DNA of 7,155 bases from Gammaproteobacteria bacterium (GCA_016198885.1 JACQHV010000246.1:1-7155), one strand, 5' to 3'. Counted from the stretch's first letter, positions 1 to 7,112 are shown. The notes: generated by a model from the letters alone, not told the origin. Program-made: numbers and translations.

Positions 1-35
1 GTACAGATAAACCTTCCCTGGTGCTTGGTTCCGGC

Positions 36-53
36 CACAACATCCCTGTTGTG
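36..53. repeat. Small perfect hairpin upstream of the operon
   Basis: CACAACA (36-42) is the exact reverse complement of TGTTGTG (47-53), giving a 7-bp stem with a 4-base TCCC loop. It sits just before a second, larger hairpin and outside any supported gene. It could be part of the 3' untranslated end of an upstream gene or of a dispersed intergenic repeat. No function can be assigned from sequence alone. Confidence 0.45.
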
Positions 54-59
54 TCGCTC

Positions 60-99
60 GCCGGGCAAAAGATTCACTGGATCTTTTGCTTTTTCCGGC
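60..99 (+). terminator. Hairpin with T-run, candidate intrinsic terminator
   Basis: GCAAAAGAT (65-73) pairs with ATCTTTTGC (81-89), a 9-bp stem with a 7-base loop, immediately followed by five T residues (90-94). An outer arm GCCGG (60-64) can also pair with CCGGC (95-99) around the T-run. Stem plus T-run is the pattern of a rho-independent terminator on the + strand and could end transcription of a gene lying before base 1. The inner stem is AT-rich, which weakens the case. The outer pairing suggests it could instead be part of a palindromic intergenic repeat. Confidence 0.4.
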
Positions 100-132
100 T
101 CGCCCACTCGGCCATCTCTCAGAAGGCATTGA

Positions 133-318
133 TTGTTTGGAGCAGCGAAGGGTAAACAAAAAGGCCTCCCGGTGCAATTTCTGACCTCCTCAAGATTGCT
201 TATCAGGGTAAGGGTACAAGCAGCCGAAACCTCGTTTCAATATGCTGGAATACCTGTTGGAGGGAGGTATAGAGTAAAAACAACAGGGGACAATGTGGTT
301 ATAACTGGCCGGGAATAA
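133..318 (+). pseudogene. Short frame with SymE-like C-terminal end, possible toxin-gene remnant
   Basis: A 61-codon frame starting with TTG directly after a TGA stop (130-132) and ending in TAA (316-318). No clear ribosome binding site precedes the TTG. The last 25 residues (YAGIPVGGRYRVKTTGDNVVI and on) resemble the 'GxxxGxxxxVxxxxxxxVIT' end of the SymE/SpoVT-AbrB-fold toxins. A typical SymE N-terminal strand is not evident in this frame. The segment LKIAYQGKG, which looks more like a SymE N-terminus, is readable in another frame from base 189, so a frameshift between about 190 and 240 is possible. In E. coli K-12 symE lies beside the hsd genes in the immigration control region, so the setting is suggestive. 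The similarity is short and judged by eye. It may be a decayed gene, a short divergent gene, or chance. Confidence 0.27.
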
Positions 319-355
319 TTAACAAATAATGCTGACCCGGTTAGTATTGTTAATT
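317..355. promoter_or_regulatory. Inverted repeat overlapping the candidate promoter, possible operator
   Basis: AATTAACAA (317-325) is the perfect reverse complement of TTGTTAATT (347-355). The 9-bp arms are separated by 21 bases. The left arm covers the candidate -35 box and the right arm runs from the end of the -10 box to the expected start point. That is where a dimeric repressor could control the restriction operon. No regulator gene is visible in the window, so the binding protein is unknown. Confidence 0.33.
319..347 (+). promoter_or_regulatory. Candidate sigma70-type promoter for the hsdR operon
   Basis: TTAACA (319-324; five of six match TTGACA) and TAGTAT (342-347; four of six match TATAAT) are separated by exactly 17 bases. 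They lie in an AT-rich stretch about 50 bases before the hsdR start. Transcription would begin near 354, giving a leader of about 40 bases that includes the ribosome binding site at 373-380. AT-rich DNA often yields such matches by chance, so this is a candidate only. Confidence 0.38.
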
Positions 356-372
356 GTTTAATTCAGGCTTTT

Positions 373-380
373 AGGGGAGG
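373..380 (+). promoter_or_regulatory. Ribosome binding site of hsdR
   Basis: AGGGGAGG is a strong Shine-Dalgarno-like run. It ends 14 bases before the ATG at 395, longer than the usual 5-9. No other ATG, GTG or TTG in this frame lies between the upstream stop (TAA, 359-361) and 395, so 395 is the first possible standard start. The long spacing may lower initiation and so limit restriction-subunit output. Confidence 0.5.
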
Positions 381-394
381 GATTCCATACAGTC

Positions 395-3256
395 ATGCAT
401 GACGAGGCAGAAGCCCGTAGAAAAATTGATAACCTGCTAACCAGCGCAGGCTGGCATGTTTGTGACATGGAAGATGCAAACGTTCATACAAAACGAGGTG
501 TGGCCGTCAGGGAATTTCCATTGGAAACAGGACATGGATATGCAGACTATCTGCTTTACATCGATGGCAAGGCTGCTGGTGTTATCGAGGCCAAAAAAGA
601 AGGTGTCACCCTCACCGGTGTTGAAACCCAATCGGACAAATACACTAAGGGTTTGCCAGCCGGATTACCACACTGGGGTAATCCGTTGCCCTTCTCCTAT
701 CAATCCACCGGAATAGAAACCAGATTCACCAACGGCCTTGATCCCAGCCCCCGTTCCCGCCGGGTATTCGCCTTTCACACCCCGGAACATCTCGCTGAAT
801 TATTAACTAATGCCACTACTTCTCCCGTCATTCCGGAAGCGCGTCAGCGCTATCCGGAATCCAGAGAAACTGAAGGAGAAAACTCGCCATATCAGGCAGC
901 TGCAGACTCGAACCTGGCCTATACAAATAGTCCCCAAACCTTCCTCGCCCGCATGCAACACATGCCATCACTTGAGGAAGGCGGTCTCTGGCCCGCCCAG
1001 ATCACAGCCATTAACAATCTGGAACAATCACTCAGGGAAAACCGCCCCCGCGCATTAATCCAGATGGCCACCGGCTCCGGCAAAACCTACACCGCCATCA
1101 ATTTCATCTACCGGTTGATCAAATTCGCGGGTGCGAGGCGCATCCTGTTTCTTGTCGATCGCGGCAACCTGGCCGATCAAACCCTCAAGGAATTTCAGCA
1201 ATACGTCTCGCCCTACAACAACTTCAAATTCAGTGAGGAATATATCGTTCAGCGACTGTCCTCCAACACGCTGGATAAAACTGCCCGCGTCTGTATCTGC
1301 ACCATCCAGCGGTTGTTTTCCATGTTAAAGGGCAGGGAGTTATCGGTAGAAGACGAAGATCAATCCGTTGCCGGATTGGAACAGCTTTTCAAAAAGCCCG
1401 AACCAATCGAATACAACCCAAACATTCCCATCGAAACCTTTGACATTATTATTACCGACGAATGCCACCGTTCCATCTATAACCTCTGGGCGCAGGTGCT
1501 GGAATATTTCGATGCGTATCTCATCGGTCTTACCGCCACGCCCAGCAAACAGACCTTTGGTTTCTTCAACCAGAACCTGGTCATGGAATTCAACCATGAA
1601 ATGGCCGTGGCCGATGGCGTCAATGTCAATTACGATGTTTACCGCATTCGCACACAGATCACGGAAGCAGGCTCCAGGGTAGAGGCCGGTTATTCCGTCC
1701 AGATCCAGGAACGGGACACCCGTAAAAAACGCTGGGAAAAACTGGACGATGACTTCGAATACGATCCGGACAAACTGGATAAGGATGTCGTCACCCCCGA
1801 TCAGATACGCACCATCATCAAGGCCTTCAGGGAAAAACTCTTTACCGAAATCTATCCCAACCGCGAATGGGTGCCGAAAACCCTCATCTTCGCCAAGGAC
1901 GACAACCATGCGGAAAACATTGTTGAAATTGTCCGTGAGGAATTCGGCAAGGGCAACGACTTCGCCCAGAAGATCACCTATCGCACCACCGGTGTGGATC
2001 CAAAAACCTTGATCAAGCAATTCCGTACCAGCCCCATGCCGCGTATCGCTGTCACGGTAGACATGATCGCCACCGGTACCGACATCAAACCAGTGGAAAT
2101 CGTCATGTTCATGCGCGCCGTCAAATCCCGCGCCTTCTTTGAACAGATGAAAGGCCGCGGCGTGCGCGTCATCAAGAAAGATGATCTGAAAGCCGTCACG
2201 CCGGATGCCATCAGCAAGGACCACTTTGTCATCATCGATGCAGTGGGTGTCTGTGAAATGGATAAAACCGATTCACACCCCATGGAACAAAAGCCCACTG
2301 TTTCCTTCGAGAAACTCACCCAGGCCGTACAATTCGGCAATACCGAACCGGAAGTCCTCATCAGCCTGGCCGGGCGCCTGTCCCGTATGAATACAAAACT
2401 CGAACGCGAAGACGAAGAAAAGATTGCCAAAGCCAGCGGCGGCTTAACACTCAGAGACCTGAGTCGTAATATCGTCGATACTGTCAATTCAGAAGACCCG
2501 CCGGAAATCAAACAACAGAAACTCCGGGAGGCGCTCAAACCCTTTTATGATGGGAAGTTCAACCAACTGCTGTCGGAGATAAAACGCAAGAATGAAATCA
2601 CCATTGATGTCATCAGCCAGGATCACATTATTGATGTTGGTTTCAGTCAGCAAGCGAAAGACCGCGCCAAAGGCATCATCGAGTCCTTTGAAAAATTCAT
2701 TGAAGACAACAAGGACGAAATCACTGCCTTGCAGATACTTTATAATTGCCCCTATAAACAACGCCTGAATTTTGAAGCCGTGAAAGAACTTGCCGACGCT
2801 ATCGAAAAACCGCCGCACCTCTGGACGGAATCACAACTCTGGCATGCCTACGCCGCACTGGAAAAATCAAAAGTTAAAGGCGCAGGCGGCAAACGCATCC
2901 TCACCGATCTCGTATCCCTCGTACGCTTCGCCATCCATCAGGACAACGAACTCATTCCATTTCCTGAAAGAGTCAACGCCAACTTCAACGCCTGGCTCGC
3001 CACCCAACAAAATATCCCCTCCCCCTTGAGGGGGGAGGGCGAGGGTGGGGGTGAGAAACAAACTCCTTTCACCGAAGAACAACTACACTGGCTCCACATG
3101 ATCCGCGACCACATCGCTGCAAACCTCAGCATCGAGCCGGAAGATTTTGAACTGCCGCCATTCACCCAGGAAGGCGGCCTTGGCAAAGTACATCAACTCT
3201 TTGGCGATAAACTGAATACAATTATTGAAGAACTGAACGAGACATTGGCGGCATGA
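395..3256 (+). CDS. hsdR: Type I restriction enzyme R subunit (endonuclease/translocase), EcoEI-like
   Basis: HsdR is the motor and nuclease of a Type I restriction complex. It pulls unmodified DNA past the HsdM/HsdS core using ATP and then cuts it. The N-terminus shows the PD-(D/E)XK nuclease pattern: D51 and E65-A-K67, within ADYLLY and VIEAK. Superfamily 2 helicase motifs follow in order: Walker A ATGSGKT (225-231), DECH (355-358), LTATP (379-383), ATGTDIKP (from 559) and QMKGRGVRV (584-592). The last ~200 residues (WHAYAALE, then TEEQLHWLHMI and FTQEGGLGKVHQLFG) fit the EcoEI_R_C domain of Type IB R subunits. At 953 residues it is somewhat longer than EcoEI-type relatives. Part of the excess comes from two in-frame palindromic repeats (residues ~143-157 and ~874-887), both outside the motifs. 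All visible catalytic motifs are intact. Its stop overlaps the hsdS start as ATGA. Function by family is nearly certain; activity in the cell depends on an hsdM not seen here. Confidence 0.97.
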   Translation: MHDEAEARRKIDNLLTSAGWHVCDMEDANVHTKRGVAVREFPLETGHGYADYLLYIDGKAAGVIEAKKEGVTLTGVETQSDKYTKGLPAGLPHWGNPLPFSYQSTGIETRFTNGLDPSPRSRRVFAFHTPEHLAELLTNATTSPVIPEARQRYPESRETEGENSPYQAAADSNLAYTNSPQTFLARMQHMPSLEEGGLWPAQITAINNLEQSLRENRPRALIQMATGSGKTYTAINFIYRLIKFAGARRILFLVDRGNLADQTLKEFQQYVSPYNNFKFSEEYIVQRLSSNTLDKTARVCICTIQRLFSMLKGRELSVEDEDQSVAGLEQLFKKPEPIEYNPNIPIETFDIIITDECHRSIYNLWAQVLEYFDAYLIGLTATPSKQTFGFFNQNLVMEFNHEMAVADGVNVNYDVYRIRTQITEAGSRVEAGYSVQIQERDTRKKRWEKLDDDFEYDPDKLDKDVVTPDQIRTIIKAFREKLFTEIYPNREWVPKTLIFAKDDNHAENIVEIVREEFGKGNDFAQKITYRTTGVDPKTLIKQFRTSPMPRIAVTVDMIATGTDIKPVEIVMFMRAVKSRAFFEQMKGRGVRVIKKDDLKAVTPDAISKDHFVIIDAVGVCEMDKTDSHPMEQKPTVSFEKLTQAVQFGNTEPEVLISLAGRLSRMNTKLEREDEEKIAKASGGLTLRDLSRNIVDTVNSEDPPEIKQQKLREALKPFYDGKFNQLLSEIKRKNEITIDVISQDHIIDVGFSQQAKDRAKGIIESFEKFIEDNKDEITALQILYNCPYKQRLNFEAVKELADAIEKPPHLWTESQLWHAYAALEKSKVKGAGGKRILTDLVSLVRFAIHQDNELIPFPERVNANFNAWLATQQNIPSPLRGEGEGGGEKQTPFTEEQLHWLHMIRDHIAANLSIEPEDFELPPFTQEGGLGKVHQLFGDKLNTIIEELNETLAA
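830..860. repeat. Palindromic repeat inside hsdR (ATTCCGGA/TCCGGAAT hairpin)
   Basis: ATTCCGGA (830-837) pairs with TCCGGAAT (853-860), and AGCGC (838-842) pairs with GCGCT (847-851). This leaves a single bulged A (852) and a GTCA loop, a 13-bp hairpin inside a coding sequence. Flanking bases (CCCGTC before, CCAGAG after) resemble the common proteobacterial 'CGTCATTCCCGC...GCGGGAATCCAG' dispersed palindrome, related in form to Neisseria dRS3. It reads in frame as VIPEARQRYPESR, between the nuclease and helicase parts of HsdR, where a linker can tolerate extra residues. Confidence 0.7.
3016..3054. repeat. In-frame 'SPLRGEGEGGG' palindromic repeat inside hsdR
   Basis: CCCTCCCCC (3017-3025) pairs perfectly with GGGGGAGGG (3031-3039) around a TTGAG loop. 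A purine-rich tail (GAGGGTGGGGGTGAG, 3041-3054 and adjoining bases) follows. This is the form of a widespread proteobacterial intergenic repeat. Its translations (SPLRGEGEGGG on this strand, LTPTLALPPQGGG on the other) recur in many spurious protein annotations. Here it encodes residues ~874-887 of HsdR, inside the EcoEI-type C-terminal domain between NAWLATQQN and TPFTEEQLHW, without breaking the frame. Confidence 0.8.
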
Positions 3257-4734
3257 GTGCAGTAGTTGAAAGAGTCCAAACAGTGCAACAGGATAACCTT
3301 CCGCAAGGCTGGAGACTTGTCACCATAGTAGATCTCGTCGGTGATGGCGGAGTATTTGTCGATGGTGATTGGGTCGAGAGTAAAGATCAAGACCCGGTAG
3401 GTAACGTTCGCCTAATTCAGCTTGCGGACATTGGAGACGGACAGTACCGCAACAAGTCAGCTCGCTTTCTTACGCATACAAAGGCTATCGAGCTTGGATG
3501 TACTTTCCTAAAGAAAGGGGACGTTCTGATAGCACGTATGCCAGATCCGTTGGGTCGCGCCTGTATATTCCCTGGCGACTCAAAACCCGCTGTTACAGTC
3601 GTCGATGTTGCCATCGTTCGATCCGCAACCGGTGAATTTGATCATCACTGGTTGATGTACTTCGTAAATGCCCCTGCGTTTAGATCTGTAATTGCTTCAA
3701 TGCAAAGTGGCAGCACTCGAAAAAGAATCTCGCGTGGCAATCTAGCAAAAATCACGCTACCTGTTCCACCCCTCGATCAACAAAAACTGATCGTCGCGGA
3801 AATCGAAAAACAATTCTCGCGTCTTGATGAGGCCGTTGCCAACCTTAAGCGTGTCAAAGCCAATCTAAAACGCTACAAGGCAGCAGTCCTAAATGCCGCT
3901 GTCGAAGGCCGCCTAGTCGAAACCGAAGCTGAAATAGCCCGCCGTGAAGGAAGAGACTACGAAACCGGCGAGCAACTCCTGCAACGCATCCTCGAAACCC
4001 GCCGCAAACAATGGAAAGGCAAAGGCAAATACAAAGAACCCGCCGCGCAAGACACCACCGACCTGCCCGAATTGCCGGAGGGGTGGGTGTGGGCGTCGCT
4101 CGATCAGTTGTCTTGGGTTTCAAGTTACGGAACGTCAGCCAAGTGCGCGTACGAAAACAAAGGGCCGCCTGTACTCCGCATACCAAACGTGGACAAGGCG
4201 GCGATTGATCTTGCCGACGTTAAGTACGCGCCATCCGATCTCACTGTCGCCAAGGAAGAAGCGCTTTCGCCTGGAGATATGTTGATAATTCGCACGAATG
4301 GAAGTAAATCGCTAATTGGGCGTGCGGCTGTCGTGACGACCCAACTCCAACGACCTACGACCTATGCGTCGTATCTTATTCGTTTCCGCCTTTTGGGCGA
4401 TGCAGCTCTTTCTGCTTGGGTGTTGTCATACTGGCAGTCGTATTCAAGTCGTTCGTGGATTGAGTCAAAAGCGGCAACCTCAGCGGGACAGCACAACATT
4501 AGCATGAGTGTATTGGCTACCGCGTCGGTACCGTTGCCGCCGGTCGTCGAGCAAGATCGTATCGTGGCCGAAGTCGACCGCCGCCTTTCCCTCATCCGCG
4601 AAACCGAGGCCCAGGTTGACGCCAACCTCCTGCGTGCCGAGCGCTTACGGCAATCGATTCTCTCAAGGGGATTCTCTGGGGGTTTAGGAGATTCAGCAAG
4701 TAACACATTCAAAGCTGCGCAGGGGCAACACTAA
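3253..4734 (+). CDS. hsdS: Type I restriction-modification specificity subunit S
   Basis: HsdS recognises the two halves of the split DNA target and holds HsdM and HsdR together. The 493-residue protein has the usual duplicated plan. TRD1 covers about 16-168, starting NLPQGW and holding GDVLIARMPDP at 89-99. The central conserved helical spacer covers about 169-260 (LPVPPLDQQKLIVAEIEKQ, then a charged coiled-coil stretch). TRD2 covers about 274-425, starting LPEGW and holding GDMLIIRTNG at 341-350. A second spacer copy covers about 426-475 (PLPPVVEQDRIVAEV). Length is normal and nothing looks truncated. The start ATG overlaps the hsdR stop, with only weak Shine-Dalgarno complementarity upstream, so translation is probably coupled to hsdR. 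R directly followed by S, with no M between, departs from the R-M-S order of EcoAI/EcoEI-type loci. The target sequence cannot be predicted from the TRDs by eye. Confidence 0.96.
   Translation: MSAVVERVQTVQQDNLPQGWRLVTIVDLVGDGGVFVDGDWVESKDQDPVGNVRLIQLADIGDGQYRNKSARFLTHTKAIELGCTFLKKGDVLIARMPDPLGRACIFPGDSKPAVTVVDVAIVRSATGEFDHHWLMYFVNAPAFRSVIASMQSGSTRKRISRGNLAKITLPVPPLDQQKLIVAEIEKQFSRLDEAVANLKRVKANLKRYKAAVLNAAVEGRLVETEAEIARREGRDYETGEQLLQRILETRRKQWKGKGKYKEPAAQDTTDLPELPEGWVWASLDQLSWVSSYGTSAKCAYENKGPPVLRIPNVDKAAIDLADVKYAPSDLTVAKEEALSPGDMLIIRTNGSKSLIGRAAVVTTQLQRPTTYASYLIRFRLLGDAALSAWVLSYWQSYSSRSWIESKAATSAGQHNISMSVLATASVPLPPVVEQDRIVAEVDRRLSLIRETEAQVDANLLRAERLRQSILSRGFSGGLGDSASNTFKAAQGQH
4721..4725 (+). 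promoter_or_regulatory. Ribosome binding site of the third gene
   Basis: AGGGG lies inside the last codons of hsdS, 8 bases before the ATG at 4734, which is normal spacing. Together with the TAATG overlap it supports this ATG as the true start and allows both independent and re-initiated translation. Confidence 0.6.
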
Positions 4735-7112
4735 TGGCATGGGGGTCGGTCACAATTCGCGTAAGACCGATAAGGGTCGCATTTCTTGTTGATCCATCTG
4801 ATCGCTATGGTCTATACCGCGCTATCGAACTGAGCACGTTTTTATGGGGCGGGAGCTATAACCCAATAGTACCGGTTTACCGTCGGACCCCAGCCAAGTG
4901 GGAGCCGTACCAAGTGAAACGACTGCCACATCCAGCGGACATTATTACCGGCTATCTGGATGGATTCGATCCAGACTTGGTTGTTCCTGTCGGTCAGTGC
5001 GCAAAGCACTCATATCAGATCGGGAACAGGGATCTAGTGCAAGAAACAGAGTTGCTTGGTGACATTAACAAGACGGCGACGCCGCGTTATGGAGTTGGAC
5101 TGATCGAGCTACTGAGAGATTTCTTGGAAAAGGAGCTGAAGTACAAGCGGAACGATGATCTCCACATCGCTATACCTAACATAACCCGTGCCTACCGGAC
5201 GTTTCTCGCAAGTGTATTTGGTGTATTGCCAGCAGATGCTCAACATATAATTGACAATGATTTCTCTAACACATCAGCGATTATTCATGTCAAACCAACA
5301 GTCGCTAATTTTGTGGAATTGTGGCGGCCGGAGCGTTTCTTTCCACGACGCCTGTCTATGTGGTCATTAGAAGAAAGACCACTCCGCGATGCGGTACTAT
5401 TTGTTTGTGATGCCACGTCTCCGCAAGACATCATTGATTATTGGAACTTGCGCGCAGCCGGATATTACGTGGTACCGGTCCCTATCCAGGTATCAGCAAG
5501 TGAAAATATAAAAAAACTAGCGACAAATTTTATTGAGAACAACTACCAGCCTTACCGCCACAATCCAAACATGTTTCACCATACGACCGTTCAGAGATCT
5601 AGAAGTGTAACTGAGGATAAAGTAAAAAAGTTCTGTGAATCCCTAAATATCAAAAAGGCGGAAGAAAAGAATCAATTCAAATACGCAATGCGTTGGTGGT
5701 ACCCAAGATTATGGGATGCCTGGGCGCGAGAAAATGCATCAGAAGGAATCACATTTCCATATTCACATGAAGAAGAGAGGCGTATATCAGAAGGTGAGGT
5801 ACGACTTGAATTACGGTCACTTAATCCGAAAATCAATCTGTTTCGAGAGTATTCTGGCGAACCTAGGTTTGCCAACGAATTCAGTTTCCGTTTCTATGGC
5901 TCTAAAGAGCCAATGGCTGAAGTAATCCCTGAAGGATCGCGCGAACTCTCTTCCGCGATCGGACGAACCGGATATCACAATTGGCGCTTCTCTAGATTCG
6001 GGCCGGTATTCCTCGCACACAACGAAGATGACCTGATTTTCATCGACCTGCCACGGGCAGAGACAGTAATGACTGAGTGGTTTCGAGAACGGGGCTGGAA
6101 GGTCTCATTATCAGGACCGGGGCGTATCGCGACACAATTGATCAAGCAACTCGGAGGATCGTTCGGTACATCATGGCTTGCACACAGAGGAGTGATTGAC
6201 TTGCTTGGCGAATTGGAGAAGGAAGCTGGCATGCCTCGGCAAGCTGTAATCGGTAAATTGAAAAAGGTGATCGCGGATGACGAACTATTTTTTGATAGTG
6301 AACGTTTTCTTGAAGGGCTGCTTGAGTCAAATGCATTGCGCCTTGGTGCACGGATTCAATGCCCGGTCTGTACTCGGCATAACTGGTACGAATTGAACGC
6401 TCTCGGATACAAGCTTGTCTGTCGATTCTGCTTATCAGAATTCGAGCCACCCGTGAAGTCACCAAAAAATATAGAGTGGACCTATCGGGCTCATGGGCCA
6501 TTCGCGAGTTCAATTGCTCAAGGTTCCTTTACCGTCCTGCTTACACTCAAATTTCTAGGTGGCGATCATGATCGTGGGATTACACCGCTATTCAGTTACA
6601 AGGCTGAGCGGGATGGGAAAGTATTGGAGGCGGATCTAACGTGCCTCTACAAGCGTTCAACTTGGCGAGAAACAGGCACTCATGTCGTACATGCAGAGTG
6701 TAAGAGTTTTAATTTATTCGAACAGCGAGATGTAGATCGATTGAAGGATTTGGCCGTAGCATTTCCTGGTGCCGTACTAGTTTTTGCGACGCTTAACGAA
6801 TCATTAGATAAAACTGAAATCAAGATAATTGGGTCATTGGCTCGTGCTGAGCGAAGGAAACGATTACGTGGAATGCCATACAGTCCGATAGTTGTACTAA
6901 CAGGAATCGAGCTTTTCTCGTCACGAGGTCTTCGTGAATGCTGGAATGGTAGAGGTGGTTTATATGATCAATTTCATGAACGTAGTTTCGATTATTCGAA
7001 GTTACCATCGCTTGCAGATGCGACACAACAGCTTTATCTTGGTATGCCATCTTGGCATGAGTGGTCAGAGGCAGAACGGAAGAAACGAAAACAAAAGAAA
7101 GTTAGCGGATAA
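4734..7112 (+). CDS. Unrecognised 792-residue protein with zinc ribbon and PD-(D/E)XK-like nuclease domain
   Basis: I do not recognise this as a named family. The N-terminal ~250 residues alternate hydrophobic strands and helices (PIRVAFLVD at 12-20, LWGGSYNPIVPV at 37-48, FDPDLVVPVG at 78-87, AVLFVCDA at 220-227), suggesting one or two alpha/beta domains of unknown role. The middle holds WWYPRLWDAW (321-330) and a charged stretch, then a helical part (~440-540). A zinc-ribbon pattern follows: C543-x2-C546-x16-C563-x2-C566. Next come LEADLTCLY with D634 and HAECKSF with E655-C-K657, a helix DVDRLKDLA, and the strand GAVLVFATL (679-687). That order fits a PD-(D/E)XK nuclease core. The tail is lysine/arginine-rich (781-789). 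No signal peptide or membrane segment is seen, so it is probably cytoplasmic. It starts within the hsdS stop (TAATG) and so belongs to the restriction operon. It may be an accessory nuclease or defence effector. It is not HsdM: no NPPY/DPPY-type motif or SAM-binding FxGxG is seen. Nuclease assignment is moderately sure; function is open. Confidence 0.88.
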   Translation: MAWGSVTIRVRPIRVAFLVDPSDRYGLYRAIELSTFLWGGSYNPIVPVYRRTPAKWEPYQVKRLPHPADIITGYLDGFDPDLVVPVGQCAKHSYQIGNRDLVQETELLGDINKTATPRYGVGLIELLRDFLEKELKYKRNDDLHIAIPNITRAYRTFLASVFGVLPADAQHIIDNDFSNTSAIIHVKPTVANFVELWRPERFFPRRLSMWSLEERPLRDAVLFVCDATSPQDIIDYWNLRAAGYYVVPVPIQVSASENIKKLATNFIENNYQPYRHNPNMFHHTTVQRSRSVTEDKVKKFCESLNIKKAEEKNQFKYAMRWWYPRLWDAWARENASEGITFPYSHEEERRISEGEVRLELRSLNPKINLFREYSGEPRFANEFSFRFYGSKEPMAEVIPEGSRELSSAIGRTGYHNWRFSRFGPVFLAHNEDDLIFIDLPRAETVMTEWFRERGWKVSLSGPGRIATQLIKQLGGSFGTSWLAHRGVIDLLGELEKEAGMPRQAVIGKLKKVIADDELFFDSERFLEGLLESNALRLGARIQCPVCTRHNWYELNALGYKLVCRFCLSEFEPPVKSPKNIEWTYRAHGPFASSIAQGSFTVLLTLKFLGGDHDRGITPLFSYKAERDGKVLEADLTCLYKRSTWRETGTHVVHAECKSFNLFEQRDVDRLKDLAVAFPGAVLVFATLNESLDKTEIKIIGSLARAERRKRLRGMPYSPIVVLTGIELFSSRGLRECWNGRGGLYDQFHERSFDYSKLPSLADATQQLYLGMPSWHEWSEAERKKRKQKKVSG

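Noticed and set aside
104..121. Reverse complement reads GAGAGATGGCCGAGTGG, like the 5' end of a bacterial serine tRNA
   Set aside because: The match stops after the D-arm start. No anticodon arm, variable arm or T-arm follows, so it is not a tRNA gene. Integration sites usually use the 3' end of tRNAs, so it is also weak as an attachment site.
1..129. Open frame on the - strand starting at an ATG (127-129) and running off the window edge, plus an open frame on the + strand over 1-132
   Set aside because: Several frames are open here at once, the translations look like low-information Arg/Ser-rich sequence, the region folds into hairpins, and no ribosome binding site is seen. Better explained as intergenic or repeat DNA.
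1340..2224. Long open frame on the - strand (about 294 codons) inside hsdR
   Set aside because: It is antisense to the helicase core, whose conserved motifs are clear on the + strand. The antisense translation shows no recognisable domain.
2867..3186. Two - strand frames containing LTPTLALPPQGGG and SPPPSPSPLKGEG
   Set aside because: These are the known spurious translations of the palindromic repeat at 3016-3054, not genes.
3253..4734. Possibility that hsdS is a fusion or a duplicated half-subunit
   Set aside because: The two TRD-plus-spacer repeats at normal spacing are the standard HsdS plan. Nothing is extra or missing.
4734..7112. Possibility that the third gene is a divergent hsdM
   Set aside because: No N6-adenine methyltransferase motif IV (NPPF/NPPY type) or SAM-binding glycine motif is visible. 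The C-terminal motifs point to a nuclease instead.
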